From RPQJ01 sp963700045 (GTDB taxonomy: Bacteria > Pseudomonadota > Gammaproteobacteria > Steroidobacterales > Steroidobacteraceae), in NCBI GenBank assembly GCA_963700045.1, contig CAVOWK010000010.1, forward strand, positions 18,287 through 82,286: a stretch of DNA of 64,000 nt. Reading direction: 5' to 3'. The stretch's first letter is position 1, and every line of letters begins with the position of its first letter. A program made the translations under genes and the position numbers. The notes beneath the pieces were generated by a model. It was not told where the DNA came from, made no database searches, and was given only the letters and a program-made list of their open reading frames with translations. Below, piece after piece: positions 7,290-16,064 of this stretch.

Positions 7290-8756
7290 CTAGGCATAGC
7301 CTGGCGCGACGCGCCGGTGCCAGTCGGTGTGCTGCTGGTACTGGTGCGACACCGCGAGCAGCCGCGATTCGCCGAAGTGCGGACCGACGAGTTGCAGGCC
7401 CACGGGCAGGTCCTTGCCGCCTTCGTTGACGAAGCCGCAGGGGATCGAGATGCCCGGCAGGCCCGCCAGGTTGGCAGCGATCGAGTAGATGTCGTTGAGG
7501 TACATCGCGATCGGGTCGCTGGTCTTGGCGCCCAGTTCGAACGCGGCGGTCGGTGACGTCGGGCTCAGCACCACGTCCACTTCGTTGAAAGCGCGCGCGA
7601 AGTCCGCGGCGATCAATGCGCGGCACTTCTGCGCCTGCAGGTAGTACGCGTCGTAGTAGCCGGCCGACAGCACGTACGTGCCGGTCATGATGCGGCGCTT
7701 CACTTCGGCGCCGAAGCCTTCGCCGCGCGAACGCTTGTACAGGTCGAGCAGGTCCTTCGGCTGCTCGCAGCGATGGCCGAAGCGCACGCCGTCGAAGCGC
7801 GACAGGTTCGACGAACACTCGGCCGGCGCCACGACGTAGTACGTCGGTACGGAGAGCGGCAGGCTCGGCAGGCTCACGTCCTTGATGACGGCGCCCTCCT
7901 GCTGCAGCTGTTCGATTGCCGCGCGCACGCACTTCTCTACCGCTGGATCGAGGCCAGCGCCGAAGAATTCGCGAATGATGCCGACACGCAAGCCCTTGAG
8001 CGGCTGGTTGAGCTCGGCCGCGTAGTTCGGTACCGGGCGATCGACACTCGTGGAGTCGTTGGGATCGAAGCCCGACATGGCCTCGAGCAGCAGGGCGGCG
8101 TCCTCGGCCGATCGCGCCAGCACCCCGGCCTGGTCGAGGCTCGAGGCGAACGCGATCATGCCGTAGCGCGACACGCGGCCGTACGTCGGCTTGATGCCCG
8201 TGAGGTTGGTGAGCGCCGCCGGCTGGCGGATCGAGCCACCGGTGTCGGTGCCCGTGGCGGCAGGCGCGATGCAGGCCGCCACCGCGGCGGCAGAGCCACC
8301 CGACGAACCGCCCGGTACGCGCTTGAGGTCCCACGGGTTCCTGACAGGCCCGAAGAAGCTCGTCTCGTTCGACGAACCCATCGCGAACTCGTCCATGTTG
8401 GTCTTGCCGAGCAGCACTGTGCCCGCGGCACGCCAGCGCGCAACGACTGTCGCGTCATACGGCGCGATGAAACTGGACAGCATCCTCGACGAGCACGTGG
8501 TGCGGATACCGTCGGTGCAGAAGATGTCCTTGTGCGCGACCGGCACGCCCGTCAGCGGGCCGCCCTCGCCCTTTGCCAGTGTCTCGTCCGCGGCCCGGGC
8601 GTCGGCCAGGGCGCGATCGGCCGTCACCGTGACAAACGCGTTGAGCTCGGGCCCGAGGCGTTCGATGCGGCCGAGGAAATGCAGCGTCAGGTCGAGGCTG
8701 GAGAACTTACGGGCGCGGAGGCCGGCGGCGAGTTCCGAAACGGTCAGTGTGTGCAT
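7290..8756 (-). CDS. gatA: aspartyl/glutamyl-tRNA(Asn/Gln) amidotransferase subunit A
   Basis: GatA is the amidase subunit that releases ammonia from glutamine. The 488-residue protein has the amidase-signature Ser-cisSer-Lys triad: GVPVAHKDIF (Lys), then GGSSGGSAAAVAA and GTDTGGSIRQPAA (the two serines). It also has GIKPTYGRVSRYGMIAFASS and FEFFGAGLDP-like downstream blocks. It opens MHTLTVSELAAGLRAR. It is separated from gatC by ~100 bases that contain a GC-rich hairpin, and from gatB by the G-rich repeat. Confidence 0.97.
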   Translation of the reverse strand: MHTLTVSELAAGLRARKFSSLDLTLHFLGRIERLGPELNAFVTVTADRALADARAADETLAKGEGGPLTGVPVAHKDIFCTDGIRTTCSSRMLSSFIAPYDATVVARWRAAGTVLLGKTNMDEFAMGSSNETSFFGPVRNPWDLKRVPGGSSGGSAAAVAACIAPAATGTDTGGSIRQPAALTNLTGIKPTYGRVSRYGMIAFASSLDQAGVLARSAEDAALLLEAMSGFDPNDSTSVDRPVPNYAAELNQPLKGLRVGIIREFFGAGLDPAVEKCVRAAIEQLQQEGAVIKDVSLPSLPLSVPTYYVVAPAECSSNLSRFDGVRFGHRCEQPKDLLDLYKRSRGEGFGAEVKRRIMTGTYVLSAGYYDAYYLQAQKCRALIAADFARAFNEVDVVLSPTSPTAAFELGAKTSDPIAMYLNDIYSIAANLAGLPGISIPCGFVNEGGKDLPVGLQLVGPHFGESRLLAVSHQYQQHTDWHRRVAPGYA

Positions 8757-8773
8757 GGGTCGTTTACGGCGAA

Positions 8774-8833
8774 AAGGCTGGAAAAAGTGCCAGGGTTCAC
8801 GGTCCCGGCGCGAAACCGTGCGACGGCGCCGGG
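8774..8833 (-). promoter_or_regulatory. possible intercistronic hairpin between gatC and gatA
   Basis: CCCGGCGC (8804-8811) pairs perfectly with GCGCCGGG (8826-8833). On the minus strand the hairpin is followed about 20 bases later by a T5 run (near 8783). It could be a partial terminator or a stabilising stem within the gatCAB transcript; the distance to the T run makes a true terminator doubtful. Confidence 0.25.
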
Positions 8834-8858
8834 AAATGGCACGATCACGGTCGCTGCG

Positions 8859-9149
8859 TCACTCGATGACCTTGGGCACGAGGTAAAGGCCGGCGGCAAC
8901 GCTCGGCGCGTTCTGCTGGAACTTCTCGCGCTGATCGGTCTCTGAGACCGCATCGGGGCGCAACCGCTGGACCTGGTCGGCAAGCGGGTGCGCCATGGGC
9001 TCGACGCCGGCCGTTTCGGCCGCCGCGAGCTGTTCGACGAAGTCGATGATGCGCGAGAGGCTGTCGACGTACACGGGCATCTGCGCCTCGGTGATCTCGA
9101 GGCGTGCGAGGTGGGCGATCCCCTCGACCTGGGTGCGTGTCAGGCTCAT
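8859..9149 (-). CDS. gatC: aspartyl/glutamyl-tRNA(Asn/Gln) amidotransferase subunit C
   Basis: The small 96-residue GatC stabilises the GatAB complex. It shows VEGIAHLARLEIT near the N-terminus, then LSRIIDFVEQL, VEPMAHP, LRPDAVSE and a C-terminal GLYLVPKVIE. The start is the ATG at 9149 (MSLTRTQ); the frame is open to 9185, but the extra 12 residues are not family-like. It is the first gene of the minus-strand gat operon and is divergent from mreB across a 133-base intergenic region. Confidence 0.95.
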   Translation of the reverse strand: MSLTRTQVEGIAHLARLEITEAQMPVYVDSLSRIIDFVEQLAAAETAGVEPMAHPLADQVQRLRPDAVSETDQREKFQQNAPSVAAGLYLVPKVIE

Positions 9150-9202
9150 CTGGAAATGCTCGAAAGGACTGGAAAAAACAGTCACAAATCATACACGCGA
9201 CC

Positions 9203-9230
9203 TTGTGGAATGTCGTGACTATGGTTAAAT
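9203..9230 (+). promoter_or_regulatory. candidate sigma-70 promoter for mreB
   Basis: TTGTGG (9203-9208), a 16-base spacer and TTAAAT (9225-9230) lie about 50 bases upstream of the mreB ATG, in the gatC/mreB divergent gap. TATGGT overlapping the spacer end is an alternative -10. This is read by eye against the sigma-70 consensus. Confidence 0.4.
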
Positions 9231-9282
9231 TGCCGCGATTTAGCGCAAGGCAGCGCTCCCCTCCTTCTTCCGCGAATCCTAA

Positions 9283-10326
9283 ATGTTCAAGAAACTCCGG
9301 GGCTACTTCTCCAACGACCTCTCGATCGACCTTGGCACGGCCAATACGCTGATCTATGTCCGCGGCAAAGGCATCGTGCTGAACGAGCCGTCCGTCGTCG
9401 CCATCCGCGAGGAACCCTCCCGCGGCGGCAAGAAAATCGAGGCCGTCGGCACCGAGGCCAAGAACATGCTCGGCCGCACGCCGGGCAACATCACGGCCAT
9501 CCGCCCGATGAAGGACGGCGTCATCGCCGACTTCACCATCACCGAGAAGATGCTGCAGTTCTTCATCGAGAAGGTGCACGGCAATCGCATGATCCGCCCC
9601 AGCCCGCGCGTGCTGGTGTGCGTGCCGTATGGCTCGACGCAGGTCGAGCGCCGGGCGATCCAGGAATCCGCCGAGGGTGCAGGCGCCCGCTGGGTGCGCC
9701 TGATCGAAGAACCCATGGCGGCCGCCGTCGGCGCCGGCATGCCGGTGCACGAGGCCCGCGGCTCGATGGTGCTGGACATCGGCGGCGGCACGTCCGAAGT
9801 GGCGGTCATTTCGCTGAATGGCATCGTCTACGCGGCCTCGGTCCGCATCGGCGGCGACCGGTTTGACGAAGCCATCATCAACTACGTGCGCCGCAACTAC
9901 GGCATCCTGATCGGCGAAGCCACGTCCGAGCGCATCAAGATCGAGATCGGCTCGGCCTACCCCGGCCAGCACGTCAAGGAAATCTCGGTCAAGGGCCGCA
10001 ACCTCTCCGAGGGCGTCCCGCGCAGCTTTACGCTCAACTCCAACGAAATCCTCGAGGCACTGCAGGAACCGCTGCAGGGCATCGTCGGCGCGGTCAAGGC
10101 CGCGCTCGAGCAGACCCCGCCGGAACTCGGTTCGGACGTCGCCGAACGCGGCATCGTCCTCACGGGCGGCGGTGCGCTGCTGCGTGACATCGACAAGCTG
10201 CTCATGGAAGAGACGGGCCTGCCGGTGGTGGTCGCCGAAGATCCGCTCACCTGCGTGGCGCGCGGCGGCGGCAAGATGCTGGAGCTGATCGACGAGCACG
10301 GTCCGGGCCTGTTCGGCCTGGATTGA
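9283..10326 (+). CDS. mreB: rod-shape-determining actin homologue MreB
   Basis: A 347-residue bacterial actin that forms membrane-bound filaments and guides the elongasome. It opens MFKKLRGYFSNDLSIDLGTA with the phosphate-1 loop, and has MVLDIGGGTSEVAVISL (phosphate-2) and GIVLTGGGALLRDID (adenosine motif). The N-terminal MFKKLRG can act as the membrane-binding amphipathic stretch. It is the first gene of mreB-mreC-mreD-mrdA-mrdB-mltB, all on the plus strand with short or overlapping junctions. Confidence 0.98.
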   Translation: MFKKLRGYFSNDLSIDLGTANTLIYVRGKGIVLNEPSVVAIREEPSRGGKKIEAVGTEAKNMLGRTPGNITAIRPMKDGVIADFTITEKMLQFFIEKVHGNRMIRPSPRVLVCVPYGSTQVERRAIQESAEGAGARWVRLIEEPMAAAVGAGMPVHEARGSMVLDIGGGTSEVAVISLNGIVYAASVRIGGDRFDEAIINYVRRNYGILIGEATSERIKIEIGSAYPGQHVKEISVKGRNLSEGVPRSFTLNSNEILEALQEPLQGIVGAVKAALEQTPPELGSDVAERGIVLTGGGALLRDIDKLLMEETGLPVVVAEDPLTCVARGGGKMLELIDEHGPGLFGLD

Positions 10327-10347
10327 TCGCGACCCTTCCCGGCCCCC

Positions 10348-11331
10348 GTGGTCGAGCTTTCGCACGACTCCCGCCCGATCATCGGCCGCGGACCGCCGCT
10401 GACCGCGTATTTCCTTGCGCTGGCGGCGATCTCGGTCGGGCTGATGGTGGCTGACCAGCGCTACCACCAGATCGACCGCATCCGTGAATCGCTCAGCAGG
10501 GTCATCTATCCGGTGCAGCGCGCGGTCGATTTCCCCTTCCGCGCGACGGACTGGGTGACGGGGTCCTTCGCCGACCGCAGCCGCCTGCGGCAGGAAAACC
10601 TCGCGCTCACCGCCCGGCTGCGCCTGGCCAACCTGCAGCTGCAGCGGTTCGCGGTGCTGGAGGAAGAAAACCGGCGCCTGCGCGAAATGCGCGCGAACAG
10701 CGCGGGCATCGCCGAAAAAGTGCTGGTCGCCTCCATCCTCAACGTCGACCTCGATCCTTTCCGGCACCGCGTGCTGCTCGACAAGGGCGCGGCCGATGGC
10801 GTGTTCAAGGACCAGGCCGTGCTCGACGGCGACGGCATCTTCGGCCAGGTTTCGAAGGTCAACGCCTCCACGGCCGAGGTCATCCTGATCAGCGACGCCG
10901 AGCATGCGATCCCGGTGCAGTCCAACCGCAGCGGCGTACGCACGATTGCCGTCGGCACCGGCGACCAGAACAAGCTGTCGTTGCCGTTCGTGACCGTCGA
11001 ATCCGACCTGCAGGCGGGCGACCTGTTGCTCTCCACCGGGATGGGCGGCGTGTTCCCGCCGGGCTACCCGGTGGCGCAGGTATCGAAGGTGAAGCGCGCC
11101 GGCAGCACGTTCGCGCTGGTCGAAGCCAAACCCACGGCCAGGCTGGACCAGGCGCGCGAAGTGCTGCTGGTCTGGTTCAAGCCGCGGGTCGAACCCGCCG
11201 CCGCTGCAGCTACTGCACAACCTGTGCCGTCGGGCACCCCGGCTGACGTGCCTGCAACGGCTGCGCCTGCGCCTGCGACGGCGCCATCGCCTGAGACGAT
11301 CACGCCGCCAGCGCAGGCAGGTGGCGAATGA
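10348..11331 (+). CDS. mreC: rod-shape-determining protein MreC
   Basis: The periplasmic scaffold that links MreB to the PBP2/RodA synthase. The GTG start at 10348 gives 327 residues: a short cytosolic tail, one transmembrane helix (about residues 14-34), a coiled coil (about 70-112, ending EEENRRLREM) and the beta domain with LDKGAADGVFKDQAVL and GQVSKVN. The C-terminal ~45 residues are an Ala/Pro/Thr-rich tail, which is longer than in E. coli and low in complexity. The stop overlaps the mreD start by 4 bases. Confidence 0.95.
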   Translation: MVELSHDSRPIIGRGPPLTAYFLALAAISVGLMVADQRYHQIDRIRESLSRVIYPVQRAVDFPFRATDWVTGSFADRSRLRQENLALTARLRLANLQLQRFAVLEEENRRLREMRANSAGIAEKVLVASILNVDLDPFRHRVLLDKGAADGVFKDQAVLDGDGIFGQVSKVNASTAEVILISDAEHAIPVQSNRSGVRTIAVGTGDQNKLSLPFVTVESDLQAGDLLLSTGMGGVFPPGYPVAQVSKVKRAGSTFALVEAKPTARLDQAREVLLVWFKPRVEPAAAAATAQPVPSGTPADVPATAAPAPATAPSPETITPPAQAGGE

Positions 11332-11813
11332 GGCCGATGAGCATGTTCGCCCGCCGACTGCTCTACTGGATCAGCATGGCTGCCGGTCTCGTGCTCGCGA
11401 TCGTGCCGCTGCCGGGTTGGCTCGATCCGTTCCGGCCCGATCTCGCGCTGCTCGCGATGATCTATTTCGTACTGACCAGTCCGCGCATCGCGGGGCTCGG
11501 CTATGCGTGGCTGTCGGGGCTTTTCCTCGACGTGTTGCGCGGCATGGTGCTCGGCCAGCACGCGCTCGGCTTCCTCGTCGTGGGTTACCTCACGCACAAG
11601 CTGCAGTTGCGCATGCGCATGTTCCCGATCGTGCAGCAGGCAGTGATCGTCATGCTGCTGCTCGGCCTGTACCACTTCCTGATGTTCTGGATCGACGGCC
11701 TCACCGGCCATGGTTTCACGGGGTGGGTACGCTGGCTGCCGGTGCTTTCGGGCGCATTGCTCTGGCCGCTGGTGGTTGCGCTGGGCGACTCGCTCACGCG
11801 CCGCTCGTCCTGA
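11328..11813 (+). CDS. mreD: rod-shape-determining membrane protein MreD
   Basis: A 161-residue integral membrane protein of the elongasome with about five hydrophobic helices, including LVLAIVPLPGWLDPFRPDLA, where the W-x-x-P-x-x-P-D motif is typical of MreD. The start ATG overlaps the mreC stop (ATGA), and the next gene begins 13 bases after its stop. It pairs with MreC at the inner membrane; its biochemical role is not settled in the family. Confidence 0.94.
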   Translation: MRPMSMFARRLLYWISMAAGLVLAIVPLPGWLDPFRPDLALLAMIYFVLTSPRIAGLGYAWLSGLFLDVLRGMVLGQHALGFLVVGYLTHKLQLRMRMFPIVQQAVIVMLLLGLYHFLMFWIDGLTGHGFTGWVRWLPVLSGALLWPLVVALGDSLTRRSS

Positions 11814-11826
11814 GCGCAGGAGCGCG

Positions 11827-13758
11827 ATGGCCCGCAACTCCCGGCTCAAGGATCATCACGCCGAACAGCGCTTGTTCGGCCGCCGCGTCGTCGCCGCCTC
11901 GTTCGTCATCATGGTCCTGCTCGGTGCGTTGTTTGCCCGCCTCTTCTACCTGCAGGTGGTCAGGCACGACTACTTCAGCGAACTGTCGCAGGGCAACCGC
12001 ATCCGCATCGAACCGATCCCGCCCCCGCGCGGCCTCCTGCTCGATCGCGCAGGCGAACCCCTCGCGCTCAATCGCCCGGCGTACCAGCTGGAACTCACGC
12101 GTGAGCAGACCCCCGACGTCGACGACACGCTGGCCCGGCTCGTGGCGCTCGGCCTGCTGCCCGCCGAAGACGTGGCGCGGACCAGGCGCGCGATCATGGC
12201 GCGGCGCGCGTTCGACGCCGTGCCGGTCCGCCTGCAGCTGTCCGAGGAGGAACTCGCGCGCTTCGCCGTGCATCGACCCGACTTCCCGGGCGTCGAGATC
12301 CGTCCGCGGCTGACGCGGCTCTATCCGCACGCGGGCGTGGGCGTGCACGCGCTCGGTTATGTCGGTGCGATCAGCGAACAGGACCAGCAACGCATCGACG
12401 TCTCGAAGTACTCGGGCACGACGCTGATCGGCAAGCTCGGCATCGAGCGCAATTACGAGGAGCTGCTGCATGGCGAGACCGGTTACCAGCAACTCCTGGT
12501 CAATGCGCAGGGTCGTCGCGTCGACCGTGTCGGCGTCAAGGCGCCGGACCTGCAACGCAAGGAGCCGATCGCCGGCAACGACCTGTACCTCACGATCGAC
12601 CACAAGCTGCAGCAGGTGGCCGAGGCGGCGCTCGGCGCGCAGCGGGCAGCGGTCGTCGCGATCGACCCCCGCAACGGGGACGTTCTCGCCTTCGTCAGCA
12701 CGCCGACGTTCGATCCCAACGGCTTTGCGCGCGGCCTTACGGTGCCCGAATACCGCGCGCTGGCGGACAACATCGACAAGCCCCTGATCGACCGTGCGCT
12801 GCGCGGTGTCTATCCACCGGGTTCCACGATCAAGCCGTTCGTCGCACTGGCCGCGCTGCAGTATGGCGTCATGGCGGCGGAGGACACGCGCTACTGCCGC
12901 GGTGTCTGGCAGTTCCCGAACTCGAGCCGCAAGTTCCGCGACTGGAAGAAGCAGGGTCACGGCTCCGTCGACATGCACAAGGCGATTGCACAGTCGTGCG
13001 ATACGTATTTCTACGGCGTGTCCGACCAGATCGGCATCGACCGCCTGCACGACTTCCTGATCCAGTTCGGACTCGGCGAGAAGACGGGCATCGACGTGCT
13101 GGGCGAACGCTCGGGACTGGTCCCGTCGCAGGCCTGGAAGAAGAAGGCATTCAAGAAGAAGGAACTGCAGGTGTGGTTCCCGGGCGAGACGGTCATCGCC
13201 GGCATCGGCCAGGGATACATGCTGACGACGCCGCTGCAACTCGCGCATGCGACCGCGACGCTCGCGATGCGCGGCAAGGGGTTCCAGCCTCGCCTCGTCC
13301 GCGCCGTGCGCGACTCCCGCACGGGCGCCGTCGCGACGCTGCCGCCCCGCCCGCTGCCCGACGTGAAAGTCGACGATCCCAGCTACTGGGACACCATCAT
13401 CGGCGGCATGGTCGGCGTGGTGAGCCCCGGCGGCACCGCGGTCCGCGTGCAGGCCGGCGCTCCCTACAAGGTCGCTGGCAAGACCGGCACCGCGCAGGTC
13501 TTCTCCATCGGCCAGAACGAGAAATACAACGAATCGCAGGTGTCCGAGCGTCTGCGCGACCACGCGCTGTTCATCGCGTTCGCGCCGGTCGACGATCCGA
13601 AGATTGCGATCGCCGTGGTGGTCGAGAATGGCCGTCATGGCGGCAGCACGGCGGGGCCCATTGCGCGAGCGGTGTTCGACGCCTACCTGCTGCCGCGCGA
13701 GGCAGCACAGGCGGCGGCTCCAACCACGCCGCCGACCGCAGGAGGCATGGACGAATGA
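11827..13758 (+). CDS. mrdA: penicillin-binding protein 2, elongation transpeptidase
   Basis: The class B PBP that cross-links peptidoglycan during elongation. The start at ATG 11827 (MARNSRLKDHHAEQRLF) is supported by AGGAG five bases upstream; the frame is open further back but is not family-like there. The 643-residue protein has a cytosolic tail, one transmembrane helix (about 22-42), the PBP dimer domain, and a transpeptidase domain with YPPGSTIKPF (catalytic Ser in SxxK), SCD as the SxN motif and KTGTAQ. A C-terminal Ala/Pro tail follows. The stop overlaps mrdB by 4 bases. Confidence 0.97.
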   Translation: MARNSRLKDHHAEQRLFGRRVVAASFVIMVLLGALFARLFYLQVVRHDYFSELSQGNRIRIEPIPPPRGLLLDRAGEPLALNRPAYQLELTREQTPDVDDTLARLVALGLLPAEDVARTRRAIMARRAFDAVPVRLQLSEEELARFAVHRPDFPGVEIRPRLTRLYPHAGVGVHALGYVGAISEQDQQRIDVSKYSGTTLIGKLGIERNYEELLHGETGYQQLLVNAQGRRVDRVGVKAPDLQRKEPIAGNDLYLTIDHKLQQVAEAALGAQRAAVVAIDPRNGDVLAFVSTPTFDPNGFARGLTVPEYRALADNIDKPLIDRALRGVYPPGSTIKPFVALAALQYGVMAAEDTRYCRGVWQFPNSSRKFRDWKKQGHGSVDMHKAIAQSCDTYFYGVSDQIGIDRLHDFLIQFGLGEKTGIDVLGERSGLVPSQAWKKKAFKKKELQVWFPGETVIAGIGQGYMLTTPLQLAHATATLAMRGKGFQPRLVRAVRDSRTGAVATLPPRPLPDVKVDDPSYWDTIIGGMVGVVSPGGTAVRVQAGAPYKVAGKTGTAQVFSIGQNEKYNESQVSERLRDHALFIAFAPVDDPKIAIAVVVENGRHGGSTAGPIARAVFDAYLLPREAAQAAAPTTPPTAGGMDE

Positions 13759-14903
13759 GGACAGAAATCGCCGGCCCCGGGCACTCGAGCCGTGCCCAGC
13801 GTACGTTCACGCTGACGGGGCGCCTGCTCGACGCCCTGCACATCGACGGGCCGCTGCTGCTGAGCGTGCTGGCCGTCTGTGCCGCCGGCCTGATCGTGCT
13901 CTACAGCGCGGCAGGCGAGGACGTGCGGGTCTTCCTCGGCCAGGCGGCGCGCGTCGGACTCGGCCTCGGCGTGCTGACGATCGTCGCCCAGATTCCACCG
14001 CGGGTGATGCGGATCGGCGCGCCGTTCCTCTACGGCCTGGGCCTGCTGCTGCTGGTCGCCGTCGCCGTGGCAGGCGACGTCGCGATGGGTGCGCAGCGCT
14101 GGCTCGACCTCGGATTCATCCGGTTCCAGCCGTCCGAGATCATGAAGATTGCGGTACCCCTGTGTTGCGCCTGGTACCTGCACGAGAGACCGTTGCCGCC
14201 CGACTTCACGACGCTGGTCATCGTGGCGCTGATCGTGCTGGTGCCGACGCTGCTGATCGCCGAGCAGCCCGACCTTGGCACTGCGCTGCTGGTGGCGGCA
14301 GGTGGCGGGCTCGTCATCCTGCTCGCGGGACTGCAACTGCGGTACATCCTGGGATTGGGCGCCGTGATCGCGGCAGCCATCCCGGTGGTCTGGAAGTTCC
14401 TGCTGCACGATTACCAGCGCCAGCGCGTGCTGACGTTCCTGAACCCGCAGAACGACCCGCTCGGAGCCGGCTACCACACGATCCAGTCGCAGATTGCGAT
14501 CGGCTCGGGCGGAATCTTCGGCAAAGGCTTCATGAACGGCAGCCAGGCGCAGCTCGAGTTCCTGCCTGAGCGCTCGACCGACTTCATCTTCGCCGTGATC
14601 GGCGAGGAATGGGGCCTCGTCGGCTGCATCGTGCTGATGGCACTGTATCTGCTCGTCATCGGTCGCGGTCTCTACATCGCGACACAGGCACAGGACACGT
14701 TCACCCGCCTGACGGCTGGCAGTCTCACGCTGCTGTTCTCGGTATACGCGTTCGTCAACAGCGGCATGGTCGCGGGACTGTTGCCCGTCGTCGGCGTGCC
14801 GCTGCCGCTCGTCAGTTACGGCGGCACGTCGTTGGTGACCCTCATGGCAGGGTTCGGTATCCTCATGGCAGTCCACTCCCGCCGCAAACTGGTCTCAACG
14901 TGA
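13755..14903 (+). CDS. mrdB: RodA peptidoglycan glycosyltransferase (SEDS family)
   Basis: RodA polymerises lipid II during elongation together with PBP2. The 382-residue protein has about ten membrane helices. It carries RWLDLGFIRFQPSEIMKIA and AEQPDLGTALLV (the conserved Asp of the SEDS active site), then GAGYHTIQSQIAIGSGGIFGKG, LPERSTDFIFAVIGEEWG and a closing PLVSYGGTS. The start ATG overlaps the mrdA stop (ATGA) and the stop overlaps the mltB GTG. The N-terminal ~20 polar residues may be a cytosolic tail. Confidence 0.97.
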   Translation: MRTEIAGPGHSSRAQRTFTLTGRLLDALHIDGPLLLSVLAVCAAGLIVLYSAAGEDVRVFLGQAARVGLGLGVLTIVAQIPPRVMRIGAPFLYGLGLLLLVAVAVAGDVAMGAQRWLDLGFIRFQPSEIMKIAVPLCCAWYLHERPLPPDFTTLVIVALIVLVPTLLIAEQPDLGTALLVAAGGGLVILLAGLQLRYILGLGAVIAAAIPVVWKFLLHDYQRQRVLTFLNPQNDPLGAGYHTIQSQIAIGSGGIFGKGFMNGSQAQLEFLPERSTDFIFAVIGEEWGLVGCIVLMALYLLVIGRGLYIATQAQDTFTRLTAGSLTLLFSVYAFVNSGMVAGLLPVVGVPLPLVSYGGTSLVTLMAGFGILMAVHSRRKLVST

Positions 14904-16024
14904 CACGGCAACTTTTCTCCCGGCGGGCCACCGGCCCCTGCCGCTGCATCGCCCGCCCCTTTGCGCTTGCGCTCGCGCTTGCGCTCGGCCACGCGCAGGC
15001 TGTGCATGCCCAGGCATTCGATCCCGCGCGCGCCGACATCGGCGCCTTCATTGCCAGCGTCGGCAAGAAGCACGGCTTCGAGGCAGAGCCGCTCGTCGCG
15101 CTGTTCGCACAGGTCGAATCGAAGCCTGCGATCCTGCAGGCGATCGCGAAGCCGGCCGAGCGCACGCTGGCGTGGGACGAGTACCGGCCCAAGTTCCTGA
15201 TCGAGCGTCGCATCGCGCGTGGCGCCGAGGTCCACGGCCTGAAGCAGGCCGAACTCGTGCGGGCCGCGGCCGCAAGCGGCGTCCCCGTCGACATCCTGCT
15301 CGGCATCGTCGGCGTCGAAACATTCTTCGGCGAGAACGTCGGCAAGTACCGCGTGATCGACGCGCTCTCGACGCTCGCCTTCGATTACCCGCCCCGCCAG
15401 GCGTTCTTCAGCAGCGAACTCGAGCAATACCTCGTGATGGCCCGCGAGGAAGGTCTCGACCCGCTCGCACCGGTCGGCTCCTACGCGGGCGCCATGGGAC
15501 TGCCGCAGTTCATGCCCAGCAGCTTCCGCAACTACGCGGTCGACGGCGACGCGGACGGCAAGCGCGACCTCTGGAACGACTGGGCCGACGTATTTTCGAG
15601 CGTCGGCAACTACCTCAAGGTGCACGGCTGGCGCGCGGGCGAACCGGTCCTGGCGGTAGCCGACGCCAGCAGCGCCAACCTGGAGGGCCTCGGCGAGAAG
15701 CTGGCGCTGACGGAAACCGTGGGTTCGTTGCGGGCGCGCGGCGTCAAGTTCGAGACGAGCCTGCCTGCGGACGCACCGGCGATGCTGGTCGCGCTCAAGG
15801 TGGCGGGCGGAACCGAATACCGCGTCGGCTTCACCAATTTCTATGCGATCACGCGCTACAACCGCAGTCACATGTATGCGAGCGCCGTCAGCGACCTGGC
15901 GGACGCCATCGGCGCCAGGCGCTCAGGGCTGCCGTTGCCAGCGGACGGCGGGTACGTCGCCCCCGCACCGACGCAGCCGCCTGCGCCGTCGACCGGATGG
16001 TCGACGACGACATCCGGCACCTGA
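14900..16024 (+). CDS. mltB: lytic murein transglycosylase B
   Basis: MltB cleaves glycan strands to 1,6-anhydroMurNAc ends in the periplasm. The GTG at 14900 overlaps the mrdB stop (GTGA) and opens a signal peptide whose hydrophobic core is the low-complexity LALALALG. The mature part has LLGIVGVETFFGENVGKYRV with the catalytic Glu, and GSYAGAMGLPQFMPSSFRNY, both family hallmarks, then RYNRSHMYASAV. At 374 residues the length is normal. There is no lipobox Cys after the signal, so it is probably a soluble form. A Pro/Thr-rich tail ends the protein. Confidence 0.94.
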   Translation: MTRQLFSRRATGPCRCIARPFALALALALGHAQAVHAQAFDPARADIGAFIASVGKKHGFEAEPLVALFAQVESKPAILQAIAKPAERTLAWDEYRPKFLIERRIARGAEVHGLKQAELVRAAAASGVPVDILLGIVGVETFFGENVGKYRVIDALSTLAFDYPPRQAFFSSELEQYLVMAREEGLDPLAPVGSYAGAMGLPQFMPSSFRNYAVDGDADGKRDLWNDWADVFSSVGNYLKVHGWRAGEPVLAVADASSANLEGLGEKLALTETVGSLRARGVKFETSLPADAPAMLVALKVAGGTEYRVGFTNFYAITRYNRSHMYASAVSDLADAIGARRSGLPLPADGGYVAPAPTQPPAPSTGWSTTTSGT

Positions 16025-16064
16025 ACCTACCACTCCACCCTAAACCTATGGTTCCGACGCAGAA

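Noticed and set aside
8845..11220. A 791-codon minus-strand frame over gatC, mreB and mreC
   Set aside because: The translation is His/Arg/Asp-rich antisense of mreB and mreC, with no family motifs.
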